From: Xanthobacteraceae bacterium
GTDB taxonomy: Bacteria; Pseudomonadota; Alphaproteobacteria; Rhizobiales; Xanthobacteraceae
Direction of reading: 5' to 3'
DNA length: 64,000 bases
Assembly (NCBI GenBank): GCA_019750915.1
Contig: JAIENY010000010.1
Span: 1 to 64,000 of the forward strand
A program made the translations under genes and the position numbers. Below, piece after piece: positions 36,584 to 45,000 of the stretch. Every line of letters starts with the position of its first letter. Position 1 is the stretch's first letter. Below the pieces are notes generated by a model. It was not told the DNA's origin. It worked only from the letters and a program-made list of their open reading frames with translations, and ran no database searches.

Positions 36584-37072
36584 TCAGTCTTCCTTGAAGC
36601 CGTATTCGGCATTGTTGCCGGTCGCGCCATAATACTTGTAGGGCAGGAACTTGCCCGACATCGTGATCTTGACGCGGTCGCCCTTCGGGTTGGCCAGCCG
36701 TTCCATCGCCATATCGAAATCGATCGCCGACATGATGCCGTCGCCGAATTCTTCTTCGATCAGCGCTTTCCATGCCGGTCCGTTGACCATCACCAGCTCG
36801 TAAAGCCGATAGATCAGCGGGTCGGTCGGAGGCATGGTCACGCCCTCGCCGCGCATCGGAATCTCGTTGATCATCGCTTGTTCTGTCTTCGACAATCCGA
36901 ACAGCTTGGCGGCGTTCTCGGCCTGCGGCTTGGTCAGCTTCATCTGGCCGAGAATCGCGCCGACGATCAGCACCTCCGAGTGGCCGCCGATTTCCTGGCA
37001 GATATATTTCCAGCTCCAGCCTTTCTCGCGCTTGATATCGAGCAGCTTCTCGGTGAGGTCGGTTCGTTTCAT
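36584..37072 (-). CDS. cynS: Cyanate hydratase (cyanase) CynS
   Basis: CynS (162 aa) converts cyanate and bicarbonate to ammonia and CO2 (via carbamate). The catalytic residues align as R89, E92 (PLIYRLYELV) and S115 (FGDGIMSAIDF), and the C-terminal strand ISMSGKFLP-type segment (ITMSGKFLPYKYYG) is conserved. The N-terminal helical domain is intact, and length is normal for the family. It is the fourth gene of a minus-strand run cynA-cynB-cynD-cynS, 20 bp after cynD. Cyanase can supply nitrogen or detoxify cyanate. Confidence 0.97.
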   Translation of the reverse strand: MKRTDLTEKLLDIKREKGWSWKYICQEIGGHSEVLIVGAILGQMKLTKPQAENAAKLFGLSKTEQAMINEIPMRGEGVTMPPTDPLIYRLYELVMVNGPAWKALIEEEFGDGIMSAIDFDMAMERLANPKGDRVKITMSGKFLPYKYYGATGNNAEYGFKED

Positions 37073-37092
37073 ATCTAAACTCCGTTTCTTGG

Positions 37093-38004
37093 TTATTTGA
37101 GGTGACTCTGGATGGTGACAGGACGTTTTGCCTCGCCTGATGAGGACGATACGATCACAGGTTCATTGATGCCCGGCCGTACCACAGGAACCTTCTTCGG
37201 ATCGCGGGACGGATCGGAGAACGTTTTGCTGCGGGTGACGAGGAAGTCGATGATGTGATTGCGCGTTGCGTAATAAAGGGGATGCCGGTGAAGGTCGATT
37301 CGCACCCGGTCCTTCGGAAGAGGGTTCTCGATGACTTCGGCAAGAACGGCTTTCGGACCGTTCGTCATGAGGAAAATCTTATCCGCAAGATAGATCGCTT
37401 CATCCACGTCATGAGTGATCATAAACGTCGTCTGGCCGCTCTCCACGCAGATGCGGCGAACCTCGTCCTGAAGGGTCCCGCGCGTCAACGCATCAAGTGC
37501 GGAAAACGGCTCGTCCATCAGGAGAATCTTCGGCGAAATCGACAGCGCGCGGGCGATTCCAACGCGCTGTTTCATGCCGCCCGACAGCTGCGAGGGATGT
37601 TTGGCTTCCGAGCCGGTCAGGCCCACGAGGTCGATGAATTGCTGCGCGTGGGCCCTTATCTCGGCCCGGCTCCATTTCGGCCATTTCGATGCCACGGCGT
37701 AGCAGACGTTGCCCATCACGGTGCGCCAGGGAAGCAGCGCATGACTCTGGAAGATCACTGCTCTGTCGAGGCTGGTGCCGTCAATGGCTTGTCCATCGAC
37801 GATCACGGCGCCCTCGCTTGGCATATCGAGGCCGGCGAGGATGTTCAATACGGTCGTCTTGCCGCAACCGGAGTGACCGATGATGCATCCGAATTCGCCG
37901 CGCTCAAGCGACATCCACAGATGCTCGAATACCGTCGCGGTCTCCGATTTGCCGGGGACGGGATAACGGCGCGCGATGTCTTCAATCGAAATAAAACCGG
38001 ACAT
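37093..38004 (-). CDS. cynD: Cyanate-type ABC transporter ATP-binding protein (CynD)
   Basis: This 303-aa ATPase has Walker A GHSGCGKT at 43-50, the signature [15 protein letters not shown], Walker [13 protein letters not shown] and the switch histidine in [10 protein letters not shown]. The sequence is the nitrate/cyanate/sulfonate (NrtD, TauB) type. The frame extends upstream to 38040, but ATG 38004 gives the normal N-terminus. About 45 residues after the core form a Ser/Pro/Arg-rich tail. The start lies 5 bp after the permease stop. Linkage to cynS indicates cyanate as the likely substrate. Confidence 0.93.
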   Translation of the reverse strand: MSGFISIEDIARRYPVPGKSETATVFEHLWMSLERGEFGCIIGHSGCGKTTVLNILAGLDMPSEGAVIVDGQAIDGTSLDRAVIFQSHALLPWRTVMGNVCYAVASKWPKWSRAEIRAHAQQFIDLVGLTGSEAKHPSQLSGGMKQRVGIARALSISPKILLMDEPFSALDALTRGTLQDEVRRICVESGQTTFMITHDVDEAIYLADKIFLMTNGPKAVLAEVIENPLPKDRVRIDLHRHPLYYATRNHIIDFLVTRSKTFSDPSRDPKKVPVVRPGINEPVIVSSSSGEAKRPVTIQSHLK

Positions 38005-38009
38005 GGCAC

Positions 38010-38846
38010 CTACTCCGGAAATGTGACCAGCCGCGTGCACCGCGCCAGGATCTGATCGAAGATCATGCCGATCAGGCCGATCAGAAGGATCGCGATGATC
38101 ACGTTGGTGATGGAGAGGTTATTCCACTCGTTCCAAACGAAATATCCGATGCCTGTGCCGCCGACCAGCATCTCGGCCGCGACGATGACCAGCCAGGCAA
38201 TGCCGATCGAGATTCGCATGCCGGTGAGGATCGTCGGAGCAGCGGCGGGCAGAATGATCGTAAATGCGCGGCGGACCGGACCGACTTCAAGGGTGCGTGC
38301 GACGTTGATCCATTCCTTGCGGACCGAGGAAACGCCGAAGGCGGTGTTGATCAGCATCGGCCACACCGCGCAAATGAAGATCACGAAAATCGCCGACGTA
38401 TTGGAGTCCTTGATGGTGTAGAGCGCCAGCGGCATCCAGGCCAGCGGAGAGATCGGCTTGAGAATCTGGATGAACGGATCGAACGCCATGCTGAGTAGCG
38501 GGGACATGCCGATCAGAAATCCGAGCGGGATCGCGACCAGCACGGCGATCGAATAGCCGAGCAGTACGCGCGCAATCGAATATCCGAGCTGAATCCCAAG
38601 CCCCTTGTCGTTCGGTCCCTTGTCGTAGAACGGATTTCTGACCTGCTCCCAGAGCTTCGCGCCGACATCGAGCGGCCCCGGCATTGCAGAGGTGCCCTGC
38701 GTGGCCGTTGTGCCCAGCAGCTTGGCGTATTCGGGATCGAGATTCGCGATCTTGCCACTGGGACGCGTGGCAAGCTGCCACGCCCCAAGAAACGCAACCA
38801 GAATCAGAACCGACACGACGGCAGCGCGAAGTCGGAGGGATGCCAC
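38010..38846 (-). CDS. cynB: Cyanate-type ABC transporter permease (CynB)
   Basis: The 278-aa permease has about six transmembrane helices and the EAA-like loop ([35 protein letters not shown]) that docks the ATPase. A periplasmic loop of about 60 residues follows helix 1. It matches the NrtB/CynB/TauC permease group. It sits between the substrate-binding and ATPase genes with 4-5 bp gaps, so the three form one transport system. Confidence 0.93.
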   Translation of the reverse strand: MASLRLRAAVVSVLILVAFLGAWQLATRPSGKIANLDPEYAKLLGTTATQGTSAMPGPLDVGAKLWEQVRNPFYDKGPNDKGLGIQLGYSIARVLLGYSIAVLVAIPLGFLIGMSPLLSMAFDPFIQILKPISPLAWMPLALYTIKDSNTSAIFVIFICAVWPMLINTAFGVSSVRKEWINVARTLEVGPVRRAFTIILPAAAPTILTGMRISIGIAWLVIVAAEMLVGGTGIGYFVWNEWNNLSITNVIIAILLIGLIGMIFDQILARCTRLVTFPE

Positions 38847-38850
38847 GGCG

Positions 38851-40233
38851 TCAGCTCGCCTTCCTGATCTTGAAGCTGTTCAGGTATTCGTCCGGCTTTG
38901 ACGGGTCGAATGTCTTGCCCATGACAACGAACGATTTTGTCGTCGCAGCGGGTGGGGTGAGTCCGACGTCCTTCATCAGCCTTGCGGTGTCGGTTGCGAG
39001 GAACACTTCCTGCGCGACCTTGTCGTAGTCCACATCGCCCTTGATCTGTCCCCAGCGCTTCATCTGCGTCAGGATCCAAACCGCGAAGGACTGCCATGGG
39101 AACGGATCGAAATCGACACGCTCGGGCTGTTTGACGATGGAGCCTAGACCATCTGCGAAGGTGCCGGTCAGAATTTGTTCCAGCACGATCGGCGGCTGAT
39201 TCAGGTAGTTCGCCGGAGCGATGGCCTCGGCGATCTGCTTGCGGTTTTCCGCCTTGTGCGCGAACGCGGTCGCATCAATGATCGATTTCAGTAACGCCCC
39301 GTATGTATTGGGCATCGTGGTGACGAATTCCTTCGATGCGGCGAACGCGCAGCACGGGTGGCCTTCCCAGATATCCTTCGACAGGATGTGGATGAAGCCC
39401 ACATTGTCATAGACCGCGCGCTGGTTCATCGGATCGGGGCCCAAGAAGCCATCGATGTTGTCTGCGCGCAGGTTCGCAACCATTTCCGGCGGCGGCACGG
39501 AGCGGATCTGCACGTCGGTATCCGGGTCGATGCCGTGCTCGGCAAGATAGTAACGCAGCAGATAATTGTGCATCGAATAATCGAACGGGACTGCGAACTT
39601 AAATCCCTTCCAGTTCTTCGGGTCGCGGTTGTCCTTGTGCTTGAGCGACAGCGTGATCGCCTGACCGTTAATGTTCTCCACTGCCGGCATGGTGTAGGGG
39701 ATCGGGTTGGAGCCGGCGCCAATCGTGAGTGCCAGCGGCATTGGCGAGAGCATGTGCGCCGCGTCGTATTCCTTGTTGATGGTTTTGTCGCGGATCACAG
39801 CCCATCCGGCCGTCTTGATGACCTCAACGTTAAGGCCATTCTTGGCGTAGAAGCCCATCGGATGGGCCATGATGATCGGCGTCGCGCAGGTAATTGGAAT
39901 GAAGCCGATCTTGAGATCGGTTTTTTCCAACGGAGCGCCCGCTGCAAATACGTCAGTGGCGGTTTTCAGCGGGAAGAATTGTGAGATCGCGGCCAGTGCG
40001 GCCGATGCGCCGACCGACTTCAAAAATGTGCGTCGCGCGACATCGTGCGGGAACATCGCGCGCATCACCGCGGACGCGACGACATTCTCATAAGTCGATT
40101 CAAGGTTGTCGGCGGGCGCACACTGGAGAGTCGCGGCGTCGCGATCGTGCTCGCCCTGCGAGGCGTGCCGGCCGCAATTGCAACCGGTCGTCAGTTCCGT
40201 TTTTGCGTTGAAAGGATCGTTGAATGTCGACAT
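38851..40233 (-). CDS. cynA: Cyanate-type ABC transporter substrate-binding protein (CynA) with long Cys/His-bearing Tat leader
   Basis: The 460-aa protein belongs to the NrtA/CmpA/CynA family (NMT1-like fold): APLEKTDLKIGFIPITCATPIIMAHPMGFYAKNGL, MLSPMPLALTIG and FLGPDPMNQRAVYDN. A Tat signal (R67-R68, ARRTFLKSVGAS) directs export. Before it lie 66 unusual residues with C18, C20, H23, H29 and C38 (TTGCNCGRHASQGEH). The substrate is probably cyanate because of the cynS linkage, but nitrate or bicarbonate transporters look alike. It starts about 40 bp downstream of a perfect sigma-54 promoter. Confidence 0.93.
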   Translation of the reverse strand: MSTFNDPFNAKTELTTGCNCGRHASQGEHDRDAATLQCAPADNLESTYENVVASAVMRAMFPHDVARRTFLKSVGASAALAAISQFFPLKTATDVFAAGAPLEKTDLKIGFIPITCATPIIMAHPMGFYAKNGLNVEVIKTAGWAVIRDKTINKEYDAAHMLSPMPLALTIGAGSNPIPYTMPAVENINGQAITLSLKHKDNRDPKNWKGFKFAVPFDYSMHNYLLRYYLAEHGIDPDTDVQIRSVPPPEMVANLRADNIDGFLGPDPMNQRAVYDNVGFIHILSKDIWEGHPCCAFAASKEFVTTMPNTYGALLKSIIDATAFAHKAENRKQIAEAIAPANYLNQPPIVLEQILTGTFADGLGSIVKQPERVDFDPFPWQSFAVWILTQMKRWGQIKGDVDYDKVAQEVFLATDTARLMKDVGLTPPAATTKSFVVMGKTFDPSKPDEYLNSFKIRKAS

Positions 40234-40272
40234 CTGAAAGTCCCCACCTCAGGTTCGCCTGAGTTGGATTAC

Positions 40273-40287
40273 GCAAACGCTGTGCCA
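40273..40287 (-). promoter_or_regulatory. Sigma-54 (-24/-12) promoter of the cynABDS operon
   Basis: On the minus strand the bases from 40287 down to 40273 read TGGCAC-N5-TTGC, a perfect match to the sigma-54 -24/-12 consensus. It is 39 bp before the cynA ATG (40233), pointing toward it; transcription should begin about 12 bp below the -12 element. A sigma-54 activator gene is divergent next to it. Confidence 0.9.
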
Positions 40288-40341
40288 GCGCGCGTGTGGA
40301 ATAAACTCCCAAGACTTCAATGCGATAACGAATCAGTGCCC

Positions 40342-40376
40342 TTTACGAGATTTCGTGATATACGAAATCTCGTAAA
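40342..40376. promoter_or_regulatory. Perfect 15+15 bp inverted repeat, candidate activator-binding site (UAS)
   Basis: TTTACGAGATTTCGT at 40342-40356 is repeated as its exact reverse complement at 40362-40376, with GATAT between. A further half site (TTACGAAAT) is at 40382-40390, just before the regulator's ATG 40397. It lies about 55 bp upstream of the -24 element, the usual distance for an enhancer-binding protein site, and it may also control the regulator gene itself. Confidence 0.82.
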
Positions 40377-40396
40377 CAAAATTACGAAATATCGGG

Positions 40397-42301
40397 ATGC
40401 ATAGAGGGCAACACGTTTTCTCGGGCGAATCTGCCGCGGCGCGGGCGTTTGATTGCGCCGCTGACCCCATGCTGCTGCTTGATTTGAAGGAAGATCGCAT
40501 TGTCGACGCCAACGCTGCCGCCTGCGCCTTCCTCGGCTATGACAAAGATCTCCTGCTGGGATTGAAGATCACGACGCTTCATCCTGAACAGCTCCCGGGG
40601 ATCATTGTTTTCACTCAGGCTGTTTTGTCGCAGGGGTCTTACCGGACGCGGTCACTGACGCCGCGCCATGCAGCTGGCCAGGAGCTTCGTGTCGAGTACG
40701 CAGGCAGCATCGTGCCACAAGGAGAGGCGCCGCTCATCCTGCTGTCGATTTCCGATCTCGATGAACGCCAGCGCCGTGAGGTGGATGCCGCCGCCGCCGA
40801 CTACATGCGCGCGGGAATTGATGGCTGGAAACAGGCCGACCGCGTGTTCCAGGACATCGAGCGTGAGAACCAGCTGATCCTGAGCGCCGCCGGGGAGGGG
40901 ATCTACGGAGTGAACGCGGAGGGAAAAACCACGTTCTTCAATCCGGCCGCCGAAAGGATTCTGGGCTGGTCGGCCGTCGAGCTGGTCGGTCGCGACATCC
41001 ACTCCATCGTCCATCATACGCACCATGACGGACGCCATTATCAAAATGAGGATTGCCCCATCTACGCGGCATTTCGTGACGGTGCGATTCACAACGTGGT
41101 CGACGAGGTGTTCTGGCACAAAAACGGCACACCGATCTGGGTCGAATACACATCAACGCCGATCCGTGACCGCAATGTCGTCGTCGGCGCGGTCGTGGTG
41201 TTTCGTGACGTCAGTCAGCGCCGGGAAGCCGATGAGCAGCTTCGCATCGCCCTGACCGAGGTCGACCGGCTGAGGGAGCGGCTTGAACTTGAAAATGCGT
41301 ATCTGCAGGAAGAAATCAAAATCGAGACCAACGCGCGCGGCATCATCGGTCGTTCTGACGCGATTCAAAACATTCTGAGGCAAGTCAGTCTGGTTGCGCC
41401 CACCGATGCTTCGGTGCTGATCACTGGCGAATCAGGGACCGGCAAGGAGTTGATTGCCCGCGCCATCCACGAGGCCAGCAATCGTCAGGACCGGCCGTTG
41501 ATCCGCGTGAATTGCGCGGCGATTCCGCGCGAATTGTTCGAAAGCGAGTTCTTCGGTCATGCCAAGGGCGCGTTTACGGGCGCGTTGCGCGACCGTATCG
41601 GCAGGTTCGGACTTGCAAGCGGCGGTACGCTTTTTCTCGACGAGGTCGGTGAAATTCCTCTGGAGCTTCAGGGAAAGCTACTGCGCGTTTTGCAGGAGGG
41701 CCATTTTGAACGTGTGGGCGAGGAGCGGACCCGTTCGGTCGACGTGCGCGTGATCGCCGCGACCAACCGCGATCTGAAGCGCGAAGTTCAACAGGGGCGT
41801 TTTCGCGAAGACCTGTATTTTCGTCTCAATGTTTTTCCTATCGAGTCGATTCCGTTGCGCGATCGTCGCGAAGATATCCCTCTTCTGGCACAGCATTTTC
41901 TGATGGCTGACGGAAAAGCATCGAAGGCGAATCTGAGGCTGTTGGAATCTGATGTGCGAAAGCTGTCGCGCTACGACTGGCCCGGAAACGTTCGAGAACT
42001 GCAGAATGTTATCGAGCGCGCGAGCATTCTTTCGCGCAAGGGGCGGCTCTGGATCGATCTGCCGGATTCTCCTCTTCAATCGGTGCGGCCCGTGGAGACG
42101 CATCCGATGGCGCTCGCTCCGATCATGACTGACAGCGAGCTGCGCGCGCAGGAGAAAGCCAACATCCTTGCCGCGCTGAAAGCTGCAAACGGCAAGGTTT
42201 CGGGAGCTGGCGGCGCTGCCGAGTTGCTTGGGATCAAGCCCACCACGCTCGCCTCAAGAGTCAAGACGTTACGTATTGATGCCAAACGGATCAGCAGATG
42301 A
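40397..42301 (+). CDS. cynF: Sigma-54-dependent activator with two PAS domains (CynF-like)
   Basis: The 634-aa protein has a PAS-like domain (about 12-125), a second PAS domain (about 155-275) and a coiled-coil linker (280-312). The AAA+ sigma-54 module follows, with Walker A GESGTGKE at 344-351, GAFTGA at 391-396 and Walker [12 protein letters not shown] at 409-419, and a Fis-type HTH ends the protein (about 590-630, [21 protein letters not shown]). All residues needed to contact sigma-54 are present. It is divergent from cynABDS and faces its sigma-54 promoter. Pseudomonas pseudoalcaligenes has a comparable cynFABDS cluster, which is the basis for the symbol. The signal sensed by the PAS domains is unknown. 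Confidence 0.9.
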   Translation: MHRGQHVFSGESAAARAFDCAADPMLLLDLKEDRIVDANAAACAFLGYDKDLLLGLKITTLHPEQLPGIIVFTQAVLSQGSYRTRSLTPRHAAGQELRVEYAGSIVPQGEAPLILLSISDLDERQRREVDAAAADYMRAGIDGWKQADRVFQDIERENQLILSAAGEGIYGVNAEGKTTFFNPAAERILGWSAVELVGRDIHSIVHHTHHDGRHYQNEDCPIYAAFRDGAIHNVVDEVFWHKNGTPIWVEYTSTPIRDRNVVVGAVVVFRDVSQRREADEQLRIALTEVDRLRERLELENAYLQEEIKIETNARGIIGRSDAIQNILRQVSLVAPTDASVLITGESGTGKELIARAIHEASNRQDRPLIRVNCAAIPRELFESEFFGHAKGAFTGALRDRIGRFGLASGGTLFLDEVGEIPLELQGKLLRVLQEGHFERVGEERTRSVDVRVIAATNRDLKREVQQGRFREDLYFRLNVFPIESIPLRDRREDIPLLAQHFLMADGKASKANLRLLESDVRKLSRYDWPGNVRELQNVIERASILSRKGRLWIDLPDSPLQSVRPVETHPMALAPIMTDSELRAQEKANILAALKAANGKVSGAGGAAELLGIKPTTLASRVKTLRIDAKRISR

Positions 42302-42371
42302 TGACGATCGGGCGGGTCGTCGGTCAGTGTGAGGACGAAACGTGGGACGCGTCAAACTTCCGTGCGGTTGA

Positions 42372-43313
42372 TCAGAAGGGGTTGAGGTAGTTTGTAATCG
42401 CGATCTGGCGAAGCAGCACTTTCCGGATCACATGGGCGGCCTTGACGTGATCAGTGAAGATTGCGGCGGCTCCCACGCTCCCCGCCGGCAGACTTGCCGC
42501 AAAGGCTGCGTCATCCAATCGCACGCGGACAACGAATGGCCCGGCTTCGATGCTCTTCGGCGTCACCGCGGTGCCAGAGGTTTGTACCTGCCCTGCCGAG
42601 GTCGCTTGCAGAATCGCCTCCACCTTTCCCGCATACACTTCTCCCGGCTTGAATTTAAAGGTGACTTCGACAGGCTGCCCGGGCTTCAGATAACGCGCGT
42701 CAATCTGATTAATCTCGACGCCGATCATGGTATCGCTCGTATCGATAAATGCCATGACAGGTGCAAGCGGCAGGCTGGAAACGCGAGCTCCCTTTCGCAG
42801 TGCGAGATTTGTGACGTAGCCCCCCGTCGGGGCCCGCACCGTGGTCTTATCCAAATTCCACTTCGCGTTCTCAAGTTGCGCCTTGAGCTGGTCGACCTCT
42901 GATTGCCGTTGTTGAACGTCAAACGCACGGCCCGACTCCCGTTCGAGCAGCTGTGTCATCTGCGCGAGACGCAGATCGGCCAGCCTCAGCTGCGCTTCGA
43001 TCGCTTCGACCTGCGCGCGATACGGAACAGGATCGATCCGGAACAGCTCGTCACCCGCCTTCAACATTTTATTCGGTTCGACCGGAACCTCGACGACCTC
43101 ACCTGCGACATTCGGGACGATGGCAACAGATTGCCGGACCACCAGGGCCGGCCCCTGGGGCGCGCCCCAGCCCATCGGAATGAACAAGCCGAACATCAAA
43201 AGCACAAGGACGATGAGCGGTGACACTTTCCAAAACAGGGTGAAGCGCACGATGTGCAATTTTACCAGGACGAACAGAAGAACGAGATAGACGTTCAGGA
43301 TCGCGACGATCAT
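42372..43313 (-). CDS. HlyD-family membrane fusion protein (YiaV/EmrA-like)
   Basis: The 313-aa protein has an N-terminal transmembrane region with one to two helices, a biotinyl-lipoyl-like beta domain (VAIVPNVAGEVVEVPVEPN; TVRAPTGGYVTNLALRKGA) interrupted by an alpha-helical hairpin (about 90-140), and a beta-barrel C-terminus. This is a periplasmic adaptor of the YiaV/AaeA type. ATG 43313 overlaps the end of the DUF3302 gene by 4 bp; the long open frame upstream lacks homology. No efflux pump or TolC gene lies next to it, so its transport partner is unknown. Confidence 0.9.
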   Translation of the reverse strand: MIVAILNVYLVLLFVLVKLHIVRFTLFWKVSPLIVLVLLMFGLFIPMGWGAPQGPALVVRQSVAIVPNVAGEVVEVPVEPNKMLKAGDELFRIDPVPYRAQVEAIEAQLRLADLRLAQMTQLLERESGRAFDVQQRQSEVDQLKAQLENAKWNLDKTTVRAPTGGYVTNLALRKGARVSSLPLAPVMAFIDTSDTMIGVEINQIDARYLKPGQPVEVTFKFKPGEVYAGKVEAILQATSAGQVQTSGTAVTPKSIEAGPFVVRVRLDDAAFAASLPAGSVGAAAIFTDHVKAAHVIRKVLLRQIAITNYLNPF

Positions 43314-43555
43314 GGCGAGGCCTCCGGCTTGCGCGCGGAAGGGGCATCGGCATAGGCCCAGATCAGTGCGAGCGGCCACAAGGCGAATCCGAAGATCAGT
43401 ATGACCCAGCCTGCGACAGTGACAGCCTCTGCCTGCGGATGATTGCGGCTTTTCGCGATGTGTCCGGGCAACCAGCCCATGATAAAGAACATCGCGAGGG
43501 CGCTTGCGACAAGAATCAGCAGGACGATCCATGCGAAAATATCGAGCACACTCAT
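43310..43555 (-). CDS. DUF3302 inner-membrane protein (YiaW-like)
   Basis: An 81-aa protein with two transmembrane helices (about 7-30 and 45-70) and the DUF3302 pattern (FAWIVLLILVASALAMFFIMGWLPG, AEAVTVAGWVILIFGFALWPLALIWAY). It overlaps the HlyD gene by 4 bp. The same pairing is known in E. coli (yiaW-yiaV); the function is unknown. Confidence 0.88.
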   Translation of the reverse strand: MSVLDIFAWIVLLILVASALAMFFIMGWLPGHIAKSRNHPQAEAVTVAGWVILIFGFALWPLALIWAYADAPSARKPEASP

Positions 43556-43733
43556 GCGGGCTCCCTGATGCTTCGATGTTCTTAGTTGTTCCGGCCGACA
43601 GTGCTCTCGCTGACAATTTGTGGTTCAGGAAGCTTCCATTTGCCGCTCAGATCTCCTCGCGCGGTAGAGCCGAGCAGCAAGGAAAGTAAATCGAAGGCGA
43701 TTCATTGTTGTCTGCTTGTTTCAAATCTGACTG

Positions 43734-44755
43734 TCATCGATCCGCAGGGAACACCTTCTTCCAGTCCTTCTTCATACCCACCACGGTCCATTTCCTTTGT
43801 GCTGCCTCATCGAGCGCCTTATCGAGCTTCCCGATGCTGGATTTGCGGTCATAAGCATATTCGCGCTCCTCATCCGTGTGGTGCACAAGGCCCATGAAGC
43901 GCGCGCCGCTGCCGGCGCGGTCCACTGCAGCATCTGCAGATCGCCGTCTGAATTTCCGAACACGAAAATCGGCCTGCGTCCGATGAATCGATTGATGCCG
44001 ATGGGTTTCCCCGGGCCGTCATCGATGAATTCGATCTTCGGAAGTTTCAAAAGTTCGGGCGTACCATCCGACTTTGTCTCGAGTTTCACGGCACCGGAGG
44101 AGCCAACGACCTGCTCCGGAGGAATGCCATAGACTTTCTCGACCCACGGCCGCATGAATTCAATGCCGCCGCCCGAAACGATAAACGTCTTGAAGCCATC
44201 GGCACGCAGAAAAGCCATCAATTCAAGCATCGGCTGGTAAACCAGATCGAGATAACGCCGCTGAAACCGAGGATGCCGGGCAGTTGCGATCCAGTCCGTT
44301 ACCTCGCTGGAAAAATCCGCCGTGCTCATGCCGGCATGTGTAGCCTCGATAATCTGAAGCACGCCTTTCTCGCCTGATGCCAAAGCGGATTTCGGGTTGT
44401 TCTCGATCACGCCCTTGAACGGTTGCGTTGTTTTCCAGGCCGGATGCTGCGGGGCCAGGGCTTTAATCCGGTCGAACGCAAAAGCCACCTGGAAGTAGAT
44501 CGGTTGCTCGCACCAGAGCGTCCCGTCGTTGTCGAACGTCGCGATGCGCTCCGCCGGCTGTACAAAATCAGGCGAACCCACAGAGGTGGTTCTTGCCACG
44601 AAATCGACGATCGACGACTTTACAGGGCCGTCATTCCACGATGGTAACGGATCGGCGGGTGTCTGGGCGTAGGAGGCGCACGCCAGCAATGTCGCGAATG
44701 CTGCGACGATGCCTCCTAGCATCCGGCATCGTTTGACTGAAGGGGTAGCTGCCAT
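43734..44755 (-). pseudogene. Exported HAD-family phosphatase-like protein, frameshifted near the C-terminus
   Basis: The frame from ATG 44755 gives a signal peptide with a possible lipobox (LLAC at 23-26), then the HAD motif I FDNDGTL with D75 and D77, motif II (VSGGG) and motif III/IV (FGNSDGDLQMLQW). After QWTA the frame turns into arginine/alanine junk and stops at 43772. The other frame continues the family ending exactly (GSGARFMGLVHHTDEEREYAYDRKSS... to stop 43734). The shift maps to about 43912-43920, where GCGGCC-like sequence appears to have lost one base in a GC run. The core catalytic motifs are intact, so either the gene has a damaged tail or this is a sequencing error. It lies downstream of a sulfatase gene. 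Confidence 0.8.
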
Positions 44756-44791
44756 ACGCGCGTGCTCCCGTCCTTAGATAATACCGGTCGT

Positions 44792-45000
44792 CTATTTTTT
44801 TCGTTCTTGAGCATGCCGTCGATCGCCTGAATGACTTTCTGCTCTCCCATCCTTGATGCGGTCGATGCGAGCGAAGTGCTTCGTGGCGAAGCCGTTGTAC
44901 CAGCCGCTATACCAGGCGGCTAAGTAGTCGGCGTCTTCCTGGAACGTGCCGGCAAGCTGCGCGCCCGGATTTGCGCCGGGCAGCCTTTGTCGATTATTGC
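44792..45000 (-). pseudogene. Remnant of a small exported protein gene after the sulfatase
   Basis: One frame reads NPGAQLAGTFQEDADYLAAW followed by YSGWYNGFATKHFARIDRIKDG, clearly protein-like. The coherent ending EQKVIQAIDGMLKNEKN follows in the next frame after a jump near 44850. No signal peptide or good start remains upstream, because the sulfatase gene ends there. This fits a decayed small periplasmic protein (HdeA-like in general character) with an N-terminal loss, an internal deletion and a frameshift. The family assignment is tentative. Confidence 0.45.
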
